64,000 nucleotides of DNA. Origin: Archangium violaceum (lineage in GTDB: Bacteria; Myxococcota; Myxococcia; Myxococcales; Myxococcaceae). The translations under genes and the position numbers were made by a program. The stretch lies in NCBI RefSeq assembly GCF_016887565.1, contig NZ_CP069396.1:9902001-9966000 (forward strand). The letters run 5' to 3'. Below the pieces are notes generated by a model, which was not told the DNA's origin, made no database searches, and saw only the letters and a program-made list of their open reading frames with translations. How positions within the stretch are numbered: the first letter of the stretch is position 1; the number at the start of each line of letters is the position of its first letter. Shown one piece after another: positions 35,891-44,992 of the stretch.

Positions 35891-37816
35891 GTGACAACGA
35901 ACACGCGTGCGTGGCGCTGGGGACCTTTGCTGGCCGTGACCGTGGGGGCGCTCTCGTCCCTCCACTGCATCGAGCTGCCCACGAAGTCCTTCTCCTGCTC
36001 GACGGACGAGGACTGCGAGGGGCTGAAGGGTCCTGCTGGAGAGTCGTTCGTCTGTGTGAACGGAGGCTGGTGCGCCTCGCCCGAGCAGTCGGATGCCGGT
36101 GTCCCATCGGACGCGGGGACGGACGGCGGCATCTGCCCGCAGAGCTCGACGCCCGCCTCCTGCTCCACCTCCAACTGGTGTTGGGACAACCCGCTCTCCG
36201 AGGGCCGCACGCTGATCACCGTCCGAGGCAGATCCGCGACGGACGTCTGGGCGGTGGGGGACAGGGGGGTGGCCCTGCACTGGGATGGCAACTGCTGGGC
36301 CCGCATGCCGCCCGGCAACACCCAGCCCCTGCGCGCCGCCTGGCCCGCCGCGGGGAAGACGTGGTGGTTCGCCGGAAACGGCGGCACCCTGTTCAAGTGG
36401 GATGGCTCGACCTGGGCGTCCCAGACCCTCGCCGAGCAGTTGATCATCCATGACATCGAGGGGACCTCGGACACGTCCGCCGTCGCTGTGGGGCAGTCCG
36501 GCTCCATCTACACCTTCAATGGTCAGCAGTGGAGCGCCCAGTCCTGGGACGCCGGCAGCGCCCCGCCGGATCTGCTGGCCGTGTGGCCCGTCTCGAACAC
36601 CGAGGCCTGGGCGGTGGGCAGGGGCGGCACCCTCGCGCGTGGAGTGGATGGGCGCTGGTCCATCGTCAGCAGGTCCGGGCCCGGGTCCGTGGACCTGATG
36701 GCCATCGCCGCCGGAGCGGATGCCGGTACGGCCCATGCCGTGGGCAGGGGAGTCCTCGTCACCTATTCCAACTCGACGTGGTCGCCGTCCAGCTACGCGA
36801 CGTCCTCCACCCCCCTCAATGGCGTGTGGACCAGCGGCGGCGTCACGCGGATCGTCGGGCCCGCGTCGAACATCCATGTCCTGGGCAGGTCCGCCACCGA
36901 GCCGAGTGGCACGCCCCAGGTGCTCAACTCCATCTGGGGCAACAACGAGGCGCTCTGGGCGGTCGGGGTCTCGGGCACCATCGTGCGGCGGGGGACGACC
37001 CAGTGGTCGGAGGTCCCCGGCGGCGTGACGCGCGCCCTCAACGGCTTCTGGGGCACCGATGAGCTCAACCTCTGGGCGGCCGGAGACAACGACCTGCTCA
37101 TGCGCCGCGAGAACAACCTCTGGTCGCCCGTGACGCCTCCGGAGCAGGGCACCTTCAGGGCCATCTGGGGAAGCGGGGAGCTGCTGGTGGTGGCCACGAG
37201 CGGAGGCAAGCTCCACGCGTTCAAGAACGGCCAGTGGGCCCAGGAGGCTGGCGGCAACACCAGCGTCAATGCCCTCTGGGGAACGGGGTCTTCACCGGTG
37301 TGGGCGGTGGGCGACAATGGACTCGTCTGGCGCCGCAATGCCGATGGCACCTGGACCGACGAGGGGAAGCTCGGCACCGATCGGATGAACGCCGTCTGGG
37401 GCTCCTCCCCCACCGATGTCTGGGCGGTGGGTAATGGCGGAGTCATCCTCCACCGGGACTCGGCGGGATGGAGCAGGCAGAAGCTGGCCACGGCGACGGA
37501 TCTCTTCGGCGTGTGGGGCTCGAGTCCGAGTGACGTGTGGGCGGTGGGCAACGGCGGGGCCATCTACCACTACGATGGCAGGGCGTGGACGACCACCCCC
37601 ACCCAGGTGGGGAGCCAGATCTTCCGCGCCATCGCCGGACGGAGCGGCGACAGCGTGTGGGCCGTGGGTGACAATGGCGCCATCGCGTTCTGGAATGGGA
37701 GCGGTTGGACGGCCCAGGTGAGCGGAGTCGACGAGAGCCTGCGCGCGGTGTGGGTGACCCCGGGCACCGTCTGGGTGGGTGGCACCAATGGGACGGTGCT
37801 CCGACTGAAACCGTGA
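35891..37816 (+). CDS. secreted WAVG-repeat beta-propeller protein
   Basis: 641 aa. N-terminal signal segment (AWRWGPLLAVTVGALSSLHC; Cys about residue 27 gives a weak, atypical lipobox because of His at -1), then a small Cys-rich EGF-like or disulfide patch (FSCSTDEDCEG ... CVNGGWCA). The remainder has a dozen or so repeats of about 40-45 residues built on VWGSSPTDVWAVGNGG, the pattern of myxobacterial surface propellers. Likely periplasmic or cell-surface; role unknown. GTG 35891 chosen because the signal begins there; GTG or ATG further upstream would add a non-signal stretch. Confidence 0.75.
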   Translation: MTTNTRAWRWGPLLAVTVGALSSLHCIELPTKSFSCSTDEDCEGLKGPAGESFVCVNGGWCASPEQSDAGVPSDAGTDGGICPQSSTPASCSTSNWCWDNPLSEGRTLITVRGRSATDVWAVGDRGVALHWDGNCWARMPPGNTQPLRAAWPAAGKTWWFAGNGGTLFKWDGSTWASQTLAEQLIIHDIEGTSDTSAVAVGQSGSIYTFNGQQWSAQSWDAGSAPPDLLAVWPVSNTEAWAVGRGGTLARGVDGRWSIVSRSGPGSVDLMAIAAGADAGTAHAVGRGVLVTYSNSTWSPSSYATSSTPLNGVWTSGGVTRIVGPASNIHVLGRSATEPSGTPQVLNSIWGNNEALWAVGVSGTIVRRGTTQWSEVPGGVTRALNGFWGTDELNLWAAGDNDLLMRRENNLWSPVTPPEQGTFRAIWGSGELLVVATSGGKLHAFKNGQWAQEAGGNTSVNALWGTGSSPVWAVGDNGLVWRRNADGTWTDEGKLGTDRMNAVWGSSPTDVWAVGNGGVILHRDSAGWSRQKLATATDLFGVWGSSPSDVWAVGNGGAIYHYDGRAWTTTPTQVGSQIFRAIAGRSGDSVWAVGDNGAIAFWNGSGWTAQVSGVDESLRAVWVTPGTVWVGGTNGTVLRLKP

Positions 37817-37913
37817 CAACGCAGTACTGGGGCTGACCACCGGGCGAGCAGGGGAGCCCTCATGTTGCCGCCGCCAGGGGGCGGGTTCTCTGATAAGGTC
37901 CCCGCCTGTTTCG

Positions 37914-39617
37914 ATGGCCCAGCCTCCCTTCATAGCGTGTCCCACCTGTGGACTGCGCGTCGCCCAGGGCACCGAGAAGTGCCCTCAAGACGGCACGATG
38001 CTCGGTGACGACCCCTCCGCCGGGAAGACGCGGCTGACGCCGGCCCAGCCGAGCCCCGCCGTCGCGATGCCCGCCCAGACCCAACCGGCCATGGGCGTCG
38101 GGGCCTTCAGGGCCAACCCCGGCTCGCAGAGCGGCATCCCGAGCGTCGCCGATCCACTGCTCGGGACGCAGCTGGGTGAGTACGTCATCCAGGAGCAGAT
38201 CGGCATCGGCGGCATGGGCATCGTCTACCGGGGCGAGCAGCCGTTGATCGGCAAGAAGGTGGCCATCAAGGTCCTGCGGCCCGACGTGGGCGATCAATCC
38301 ATGTACGTGGAGCGGTTGCTCGTCGAGGCCCGCGCGGTCAACGCCATCCGCCACCGGGGCATCATCGACATCTTCAGCTTCGGCAAGATGCCGGATGGCC
38401 GCCAGTACTTCGTCATGGAGTACCTGGAGGGCACCGCGCTCGACACCTGGCTCGACATCCGCGGCCCCCTCTCCGTGCACGAGGCGATCCGGCTGTCCGA
38501 CGAAATCCTGGACGCGCTCACCGCCGCGCACGAGGCCGGCGTCATCCACCGCGACCTCAAGCCCAACAACATCTTCCTGGCGCGGCAGCCCGGCGGCGGC
38601 CACTACGTGAAGGTGCTGGACTTCGGCCTGGCCAAGCAGCTTTCCAACAACCCGGGGCTCTCGCAGCAGACCCTGCACGGGTTGATCATCGGGACGCCGG
38701 AGTACATGGCGCCCGAGCAGGTGCGCGGCGATCCGGTGAGCCCCAAGACGGACCTCTACGCGTTCGGCATCATCCTCTTCCAGTTGCTGACCGGGCAGCG
38801 CCCCTTCACGGCCAAGGCGCCCATGGAGTACCTGGTCCACCACCTGGAGCACACGCCGCCCTCGCCGCTCGAGCTGAAGCCGGAGCTGCCCCCCGCGCTC
38901 GCCAGGCTCGTGCTGCGGCTGCTGGAGAAGGCGCCGGCCGCGCGCCCCTCGGCAGAGGAGGTGCGTGCCAGTCTCCAGGAGATCCTCGACGGCCTGCCTC
39001 TTCCGGAAGGCACGCGCCCCTCGCGGGAGATGCGAAGCATCATGGTGGCCAGCCCGGAAGTCCGGCCAGCCTCCCCCCGGCAGGAGAAGCCGGAAGTGAG
39101 CGCCGCCCCGAGTGTCACGCCGCCGCGGTTCCCCGCCCGCCTGGTGGCGGGAGTGGCCGCCGGGTTGCTCCTGCTCACCGCTGGCGTGGCGGTGCTGCTG
39201 CGGAGTCCGGCTCCGAAGCCCGTGGCCACGCCCCTGGCCGCCCCCGTGACCGAGGCCCCGGCGAAGCCCACCCCGGCGAAGCCCGCCACCGAGCTCGTCG
39301 CCAACCCCAGCCCCGCCATTCCCCCTCCCGTGGTGGAGAACACCCCGCCGAGCCCACCTCCCACTCTCGTGGAGACCCCTTCCCGCGCGAGCGGCCCGTC
39401 CAAGGTGAACACCGAGCGCAAGCCGTACCTGCTCACGCGCATCGCGCGCCTGGAGCGGAAGCTGCTCAAGAGCTCGCTGTCCGCGGACGAACAGGAGAAC
39501 GCGCGCAGCCTGCTGAAGAAGGCACGCGCCCGGGCGGAGCGCGCCTCGACCGCCGACGAGCGCAAGGAGGTAATGCTCAACCTCGACATCTGGGAGCGCC
39601 AGTACCTGAGGAACTGA
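37914..39617 (+). CDS. membrane-anchored serine/threonine protein kinase with N-terminal zinc ribbon
   Basis: 567 aa Hanks-type kinase. A short ribbon CPTCG ... CPQDGT (C9, C12, C23) precedes the kinase domain (about 85-345): GIGGMGIVYRG glycine loop, VAIKVL (ATP lysine), HRDLKPNN catalytic loop, DFGLAKQL (DFG) and GTPEYMAPEQ. A Pro-rich linker leads to one membrane helix (LVAGVAAGLLLLTAGVAVLL, about 410-430), then a Pro/Ala-rich tail and a helical end. The ribbon plus kinase layout is common in myxobacteria. All catalytic residues are intact. The next gene encodes a secreted protein and may be its partner (inference). Confidence 0.9.
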   Translation: MAQPPFIACPTCGLRVAQGTEKCPQDGTMLGDDPSAGKTRLTPAQPSPAVAMPAQTQPAMGVGAFRANPGSQSGIPSVADPLLGTQLGEYVIQEQIGIGGMGIVYRGEQPLIGKKVAIKVLRPDVGDQSMYVERLLVEARAVNAIRHRGIIDIFSFGKMPDGRQYFVMEYLEGTALDTWLDIRGPLSVHEAIRLSDEILDALTAAHEAGVIHRDLKPNNIFLARQPGGGHYVKVLDFGLAKQLSNNPGLSQQTLHGLIIGTPEYMAPEQVRGDPVSPKTDLYAFGIILFQLLTGQRPFTAKAPMEYLVHHLEHTPPSPLELKPELPPALARLVLRLLEKAPAARPSAEEVRASLQEILDGLPLPEGTRPSREMRSIMVASPEVRPASPRQEKPEVSAAPSVTPPRFPARLVAGVAAGLLLLTAGVAVLLRSPAPKPVATPLAAPVTEAPAKPTPAKPATELVANPSPAIPPPVVENTPPSPPPTLVETPSRASGPSKVNTERKPYLLTRIARLERKLLKSSLSADEQENARSLLKKARARAERASTADERKEVMLNLDIWERQYLRN

Positions 39618-39659
39618 CATCCTCGCCCCCGGGACGGACGTGTGCCACCATGGGGCCAC

Positions 39660-40481
39660 ATGTTTCCCCTGGTGTTGGCGTTGCTCGTCGCGCAGACCCC
39701 CGCCCTGGCGGACGAGATCGAGGCGAAAGGGCTGGTGGTGATGGTCTCTCGCTACGAGGGACTCACGCCCATCGAGGCCGTCACCCTGGCGGATCGGCTC
39801 TCGAAGGCCCTGCAGAACGCGAACGTGCCGGTGGCGATGGACGCACTCGAGGTGACCTCCCAGCTCGGTGAGCAGCGTTCCCCGGCATCCTGCCAGGGCA
39901 AGCCCGAGTGCTTCGCGAAGCTGGGACGCGAGCTCGGGGTGGCGGCGGTGGTGATCATCGACTCGAGCAAGGTCTTCGATGACCTGCCCATGCGCATCGT
40001 CCTGCTGGACACGCAGGAGGGCCAGACCGTCTTCAAGCGCAGCTACACCGCGTCCGCCCTGCGGCCCGCGGAGCTGGACCTGGCCTTCCAGAGCGCCAGC
40101 CAGGAGATCAAGAAGACCCTCACGGGAACGGACTCCCTGTCAGCCGACGCTCCCAGGGCGCCAAACCTGTCCCCCACGGCCCAGGCCCCCGGCCTGACCG
40201 GACTCGGCCTGCCCAGGCCCACGCCCGTGAACATCACCCGGATAGGCGCCGGGGTGGCCGGAGCCGCGGCCGTCACCTTCCTGGTGCTGGGGTTGTCCCA
40301 GGCCGCGCGGCTCCAGAGCGAACGGTCACCGGGCGTGTCCTCCTGGACCTACGACCAGGCGAGGACGATCCGGGAGAAGGCAAATACCCGGCTCACCATC
40401 TCGGGCATCTTGGCTGGAGTCTCGGGCGCGCTGCTCGTCACGAGCTTCGTGCTGCCCTCGGAGCCGGAGCCGGCGAAGTAG
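39660..40481 (+). CDS. exported protein with C-terminal membrane helices, function unknown
   Basis: 273 aa. Signal peptide MFPLVLALLVAQTPALA, a mature domain of about 120 residues (GLVVMVSRYEGLTPIEAVTLADRLSKAL ... LGVAAVVIIDSSKV) with alternating beta/alpha pattern like the substrate-binding TolB-N or caspase-adjacent modules in myxobacterial lipoprotein systems. Then come a Pro linker and two helices (GAGVAGAAAVTFLVLGLSQAA and ISGILAGVSGALLVTSFVL). The pattern SCQGKPECFAKLGRELGV has a Cys pair. Downstream of and close to the Ser/Thr kinase on the same strand. ATG 39660; GTG 39642 is an alternative. Not a recognised family. Confidence 0.7.
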   Translation: MFPLVLALLVAQTPALADEIEAKGLVVMVSRYEGLTPIEAVTLADRLSKALQNANVPVAMDALEVTSQLGEQRSPASCQGKPECFAKLGRELGVAAVVIIDSSKVFDDLPMRIVLLDTQEGQTVFKRSYTASALRPAELDLAFQSASQEIKKTLTGTDSLSADAPRAPNLSPTAQAPGLTGLGLPRPTPVNITRIGAGVAGAAAVTFLVLGLSQAARLQSERSPGVSSWTYDQARTIREKANTRLTISGILAGVSGALLVTSFVLPSEPEPAK

Positions 40482-40510
40482 GTCGCGTACGGGGGAGCCG
40501 GAGGGGCCCG

Positions 40511-42028
40511 TCAGTTGCGAAGTCTCGTGTGCTCAGGGGGCTTGCGCGGCAGCCGGACGCCGAAGGTGGTGCCATCGGACGCCGTGGATCGCACATCGAT
40601 GGTGCCGCCGTGCGCCCGGACGATGTGGTCCACGATGAAGAGCCCGAGACCGATGCTGCGGCCCGCGGAGTCCGCCTGGCTCGTCCCCCGCCGCATGGGC
40701 TCGAAGAGGTGTGAGAGGACGGCGAGCGGAATGGGAAGCCCCTGATTGTGGACCTCCAGCACCACGCTCTCGCCATCTCCAAGCGTCCGCACCAGGACCG
40801 GGGTCTCCGGCGGGCTGTACTTCAAGGCGTTGGTGATCAGGTTGGTGAGGATCTGCGCCACCCGGTCCGAGTCCCACTCCCCCTGACCATCACCGGTCGC
40901 CTCGATGCGCACCTCGCGCTCGGGGAAGGACATCCGGGTCTCCTCCACCACGCTCCGGGTGAGGTGGTGCAGCTCCATGGGCATCCGATAGAGGGAGATG
41001 CCGCCCCCCAGCCGGGCCTTCGTGAAGTCGAGCAGATCCCGGACCATGCGGCTGGCACGCTCGGCCGAGGACTGGATGCGCACGAGCGTCTTGAGGGCGC
41101 GCTCGGCCAGGTCCTCGCGGCGCAGCAGGCTCGCGACCCCCAGGGAGATGGCCGTGATGGGGTTGCGCAGATCATGGCTGACGATGCCGATGAGCTGCTG
41201 CTCGAAGTCGGTGCGCCGCCGCTCCTCGGCCCGGGCGAGCTCCTCGCTCCGCTTCTTCTCACTGATGTCCCGGTAGAAGACGGCGATGCCTCCGTCCCGC
41301 GTGGGGTAGACGCTGACGTCCACCCAGAGATCCCGGGGCGGGTAGTACTCCTCGAAATGCACCGGCACCCGCTCGCGCATGGCCCGGTGGTATTCGATCC
41401 AGAACTTGCTGCTCGGCTCCGCGGCCGCGGGCCAGACCTCCCAGAAGTTGCGATCCAGGATCTGGGTGCGAGGCCTTCCGGAGAGGCGCTCCTGGCTGCT
41501 GTTGACGAAGAGGACACGGAAGTCCTTGTCGAGCACGACCAGGGCATCTCCGTGGTTCAGCACCTCCAGGACGAGCTGGAGCCGCTCCTCCGCGAGCCCG
41601 GCCCGCGTGCGCTGCTCGGTGAAGCGCTTGCGGATGTCCTCCTTCTCCACCGCGTTGCGGACCGCGCGGAACAGGCTCTCGGGCGTCACCTCCGACTTCA
41701 CCAGGTAATCGGACACCCCGCTCATGAGTGCCTCGACCGCGATCCGCTCGTTCCCTCGCCCGGTCACCATCACCACGGGCGGCCGGAGGTACCCCTCCTC
41801 GGCCCGCAACCGGCGCAGGAAGTCCAGGCCACTAAGGCCTGGCAGCTCGTAGTCCAGGAGGACGCAATCCACCTGCTCGCGTGCGCAGAGCTCGAAGGCC
41901 TTGTCGACGTCATCCTCTTCCAGGAAGCGGAAGGTGTACTCACCGGTCTGCTCCAGGTACGTGCGGAACACGTGCCGATCCTCTGGACTGTCCTCCAGGA
42001 GGAGCAACGTCACGACACGAGCACTCAT
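40511..42028 (-). CDS. receiver-PAS-histidine kinase hybrid, third gene of the phytochrome operon
   Basis: 505 aa. Receiver domain first (residues 6-125, LLLEDSPEDRHV acidic pocket, phospho-Asp D59 in LLDYELPG, K111). A PAS domain follows (about 150-255), then HisKA GIVSHDLRNPITAI with H285 and HATPase_c (NALKYSPPETP, SAGRSIGLGLFIV). The receiver suggests control by phosphotransfer, probably from the upstream bacteriophytochrome (inference). Its ATG overlaps the stop of the preceding response regulator gene (ATGA), so coupling is tight. The HATPase D-box is unusual (VHNQGLPIP). Confidence 0.9.
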   Translation of the reverse strand: MSARVVTLLLLEDSPEDRHVFRTYLEQTGEYTFRFLEEDDVDKAFELCAREQVDCVLLDYELPGLSGLDFLRRLRAEEGYLRPPVVMVTGRGNERIAVEALMSGVSDYLVKSEVTPESLFRAVRNAVEKEDIRKRFTEQRTRAGLAEERLQLVLEVLNHGDALVVLDKDFRVLFVNSSQERLSGRPRTQILDRNFWEVWPAAAEPSSKFWIEYHRAMRERVPVHFEEYYPPRDLWVDVSVYPTRDGGIAVFYRDISEKKRSEELARAEERRRTDFEQQLIGIVSHDLRNPITAISLGVASLLRREDLAERALKTLVRIQSSAERASRMVRDLLDFTKARLGGGISLYRMPMELHHLTRSVVEETRMSFPEREVRIEATGDGQGEWDSDRVAQILTNLITNALKYSPPETPVLVRTLGDGESVVLEVHNQGLPIPLAVLSHLFEPMRRGTSQADSAGRSIGLGLFIVDHIVRAHGGTIDVRSTASDGTTFGVRLPRKPPEHTRLRN

Positions 42029-42480
42029 CTCCGGCTGCCCTCCCCTTCAGGGAGAACGATGTAGTCCAGCCAGAAGTCCTTGAAGAGTCGGATCATTCTC
42101 TCGAACCTCGGCAGGTCCACGGGCTTGAGGAGGTAACCACTCGCACCGTGCGCATATGCGCTCTGTACGTCCTTTGGATTGCCCGAGGTGGAGAACACTA
42201 AGACGGGGATGCTTTTGAGACGCGGGTCATTCTTGACGTGCTCGAGCACCTGCCTGCCGTCCAAGCCAGCGAGGTTCAGGTCCAGGAGGATGAGACCCGG
42301 CCAGGGCGCTTTCTCCGGATCCGCGTAGCGGCCGGTCTGGTGGAGGAACTCGAGCGCCTCTTCGCCCTCGGTGCAGCGGTAGAGGGGATTGGGGATGGAC
42401 TCGCTCTGGAAGGTCATCTGGAGCATGTCGAAGTCCTCGTCATTGTCCTCCACCACGAGGATGGGCGGAGCGCGGTTCAC
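42025..42480 (-). CDS. single-domain CheY-like response regulator
   Basis: 151 aa, receiver only with no output domain. The acidic pocket is VVEDNDEDFDM, phospho-acceptor D67 in LLDLNLAG, and K119 in YLLKPVD. It belongs to the Rcp1-type regulators paired with phytochromes, which often have the extended helix after the lysine loop seen here (RFERMIRLFKDFWLDYIV). GTG start at 42480 overlaps the bacteriophytochrome stop; its own stop overlaps the next kinase start. It likely relays phosphate between the two kinases. Confidence 0.92.
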   Translation of the reverse strand: MNRAPPILVVEDNDEDFDMLQMTFQSESIPNPLYRCTEGEEALEFLHQTGRYADPEKAPWPGLILLDLNLAGLDGRQVLEHVKNDPRLKSIPVLVFSTSGNPKDVQSAYAHGASGYLLKPVDLPRFERMIRLFKDFWLDYIVLPEGEGSRR

Positions 42481-44768
42481 TTTCCGCCCTCCGTGGAGAC
42501 GGGTGCTCCCTGCTCGCTGCCGAGGGTGAAGAAGAAGGTGGTGCCCACGCCCGGCTGGGACTCCAGCCAGATGCGGCCGTTGTGCCGCTCGATGAGGCGC
42601 TTGACGATGGTCAGCCCCGTGCCGGTGCCACCGCCGAACTTGTCGCGTCCGTGCAGGCGCTTGAAGATGCGGAAGACGGTGTCGTGGTACTCGGGCTTGA
42701 TGCCGATCCCATTGTCACGCACGTAGTAGGCGGTGCCCCTGTCGGACGTGCTCATGGAGCCGATCTCCACCCACTTCTTGTCCTTGTCGTTGTACTTGAT
42801 GGCGTTGGTGAGGAGGTTGGTGAAGACCTCGGCCATCCGCACGCGATCGCACCGCGCGGGCGGCAGGGGCGTGGGGACGCGGACCTCCACCTGGGCCTCG
42901 TCGATGCGCGGCTTCATCAGCTCCAGCACCGACGCGAGGACCTCGTTGAGGTCCGTCTCCCGGAGGGAGAGCTCGGTGCGGCCCACCTGCGAGTAGTGCA
43001 GCAGCGAGTTGATGAGGCTCTCCATCCGCTGCGTGAGCCGCACCACCGTGTCCATGCGCTTCTGGTTGGTGGGATTGAGGCCCTGCCCCTCCTCCCGCAG
43101 GACCAGACTGGTGTAGTTGTGGATGCCCCGGAGCGGCTCCTTGAGATCATGGCCGGCGGCGTGGGCGAAGGAGTCCAGCTCCACGTTGCTGCGCTCCAGC
43201 TCCGTGTTGAGCTTGAGCAGCTCCTCGCTGCGCTGCAGGACGATGTCGATGATGTTCCTGCGCAGCTCCTCCGCCGCCTCCACCTCGTAGTCCTTCCAGG
43301 GCAGGGACTTGCCGCGCACCGTCTCCTTCCAGAGGGCGAAGGACTTGCGCGGGTGGAGCCGCAGCTGGTCGTCCCGCATGTCCACCGGCTTGTTCGGATT
43401 GCCGCCCCACTCCACCGTCTGCACCACCTCCGGGCGGAACCACAGGACGTAGTTGTGCCGGCCCCGGGACATGGGCGCGGCGATGAGGCCGGCCGCGACG
43501 TCCTTGAACTCCTCGGCCTCGGGGTACACCCGCGAGAGGCACGTGGTGGCGAACACCTCCCGCTGCTCCGGCCTCTCACCCAGCCAGCGGATGAGGCCCT
43601 GGAGCTGCTCGTCCGAGGGGGCGGTGCCGACGATGGTCGTCTTGCCGTTGAAGTAGACGGCCGCGCCACTGGCGCCCGTCAGGTCGAGCAGCTCGGGCGG
43701 CGGGTGGCAGAGCCCCTCGGCGAAGTCGAGGTTGCGCGTCATGCGCTCCAGCAGCCGGGCCTGGACGGCTCTGGCCCGGAGGCGCTGGTCGTAGTTCTCC
43801 TGGTCCTCCTTGGTGGAAAGGAACGAGGACATGAACTCGCCGACGAACTCGCACGCCGTGCGCACCTCGTAGGGGACGTACTTGGGGCCGGACACGTGCG
43901 TGCAGGAGATGAGGCCCCAGAGGCGCCCCTGCTCGAGGAGCGAGATGCTCATCGAGGCATACGCCCCCATGTTGTGCAGGTACTCGAGGTGGATGGGTGA
44001 CACGCTGCGCAGCACGCAGAAGGACATGTCGAGCGGTCCGAGCGCCGCCTCCTCCGGCAGCCCGAGCATGCGCGCGGGGACGTAGTCGACGGTCGGGATG
44101 ATGCGCAGCCAGTTGAGCGTGTAGAGCTCGCGGGCCTGGCGGGGAATGTCCGAGGCGGGGAAGTGCAGGCCCATGTACGGATCGGCCTTCTCCACCCGGT
44201 CCTCGGCGAGCACCTGGCCGTTCCAGTCCGTGTCGAAGCGGTAGATGATGACGCGGTCGAAGCCGGTGAGCCGGCGCACCTCCCGGACGGCCTCCTCGCA
44301 CAGGGCGCGCAGATCCCTGGCATCGCGCAGGCGCGACATGGAGCCGCGCGCCTGGTGGTAGAAGCCGAAGAAGGGCGGCGCCTCCTGTTCGGTCGCGGGC
44401 TCGAGCTCGAGGATGAGCCGGCCCGTGTGCCGGTGCGCGATGCCATTGAAGAAGCGCTCCTGGCCATGGGCCTGGAGGGACAGCTTGAGCGGATTGTTGT
44501 CCGCGAGCCGCTCCGACAGGAGGCTGGCGCGAACGCTGGCGGCCTGGGACTCCGGTAGGAGCGCCTCGAGCGCGGTCTCCAGCAGGGCCTGGGCGGGGAG
44601 TCCGAGCAGGGCCTGGGCGTTCTCGCTGACCTGACGGATCGTCAGCGCGGGCTCCTGGAGCACCAGCAGCACCCCATGGGGCTGGATGCCCCCCGGAATG
44701 TGGATGGGATCCTTGTCACAGTTGGTCAGATCCACTCCCTGACCAGGCCCGGCTGCATCCGTCCTCAT
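42477..44768 (-). CDS. bphP: bacteriophytochrome light-sensor histidine kinase
   Basis: 763 aa with PAS-GAF-PHY-HisKA-HATPase layout. The bilin-attachment cysteine sits before the PAS domain in DLTNCDKDPIHIPGGIQPHG (C17 with this start). The GAF domain has the chromophore-pocket motif FPASDIPRQARELY and the conserved His in SPIHLEYLHNMG. DHp has HAAGHDLKEPLRGI and the ATPase has NAIKYNDKD, DNGIGIKPE and GGTGTGLTIV. It should bind biliverdin and sense red/far-red light. No heme oxygenase gene is in this window. ATG 44768 has GGAGG at ideal distance; GTG 44783 is the alternative. First gene of a three-gene operon. Confidence 0.93.
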   Translation of the reverse strand: MRTDAAGPGQGVDLTNCDKDPIHIPGGIQPHGVLLVLQEPALTIRQVSENAQALLGLPAQALLETALEALLPESQAASVRASLLSERLADNNPLKLSLQAHGQERFFNGIAHRHTGRLILELEPATEQEAPPFFGFYHQARGSMSRLRDARDLRALCEEAVREVRRLTGFDRVIIYRFDTDWNGQVLAEDRVEKADPYMGLHFPASDIPRQARELYTLNWLRIIPTVDYVPARMLGLPEEAALGPLDMSFCVLRSVSPIHLEYLHNMGAYASMSISLLEQGRLWGLISCTHVSGPKYVPYEVRTACEFVGEFMSSFLSTKEDQENYDQRLRARAVQARLLERMTRNLDFAEGLCHPPPELLDLTGASGAAVYFNGKTTIVGTAPSDEQLQGLIRWLGERPEQREVFATTCLSRVYPEAEEFKDVAAGLIAAPMSRGRHNYVLWFRPEVVQTVEWGGNPNKPVDMRDDQLRLHPRKSFALWKETVRGKSLPWKDYEVEAAEELRRNIIDIVLQRSEELLKLNTELERSNVELDSFAHAAGHDLKEPLRGIHNYTSLVLREEGQGLNPTNQKRMDTVVRLTQRMESLINSLLHYSQVGRTELSLRETDLNEVLASVLELMKPRIDEAQVEVRVPTPLPPARCDRVRMAEVFTNLLTNAIKYNDKDKKWVEIGSMSTSDRGTAYYVRDNGIGIKPEYHDTVFRIFKRLHGRDKFGGGTGTGLTIVKRLIERHNGRIWLESQPGVGTTFFFTLGSEQGAPVSTEGGK

Positions 44769-44992
44769 CAACTCGTCCTCCACACGAGAGCCTCATGCCA
44801 CCCGTCTGGCCGGGCCGCCGTCCCCTTAGACCAGAGTGGTGCCCCCCTGCCCCCCCAGCTTACGCCTGGACAGCCGCCTGCTGGCCGAATGTTCAACTCC
44901 GAGCACCGGTTGGAGGCTCGGGTGGGGAGTGAAGAAGGTCATGCCCATTCTCGTCCGCCCCCCTGTTATGGGACCCAGCGGAGACAGGCCCG
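44769..44992. other. 224-nt divergent promoter region of bphP and the tandem kinase gene
   Basis: Separates the bacteriophytochrome operon (minus strand) from a second large kinase (plus strand), so both promoters lie here. I see no clear consensus boxes and no strong hairpin. Possible GTG 44783 start of bphP lies inside it. Confidence 0.4.
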
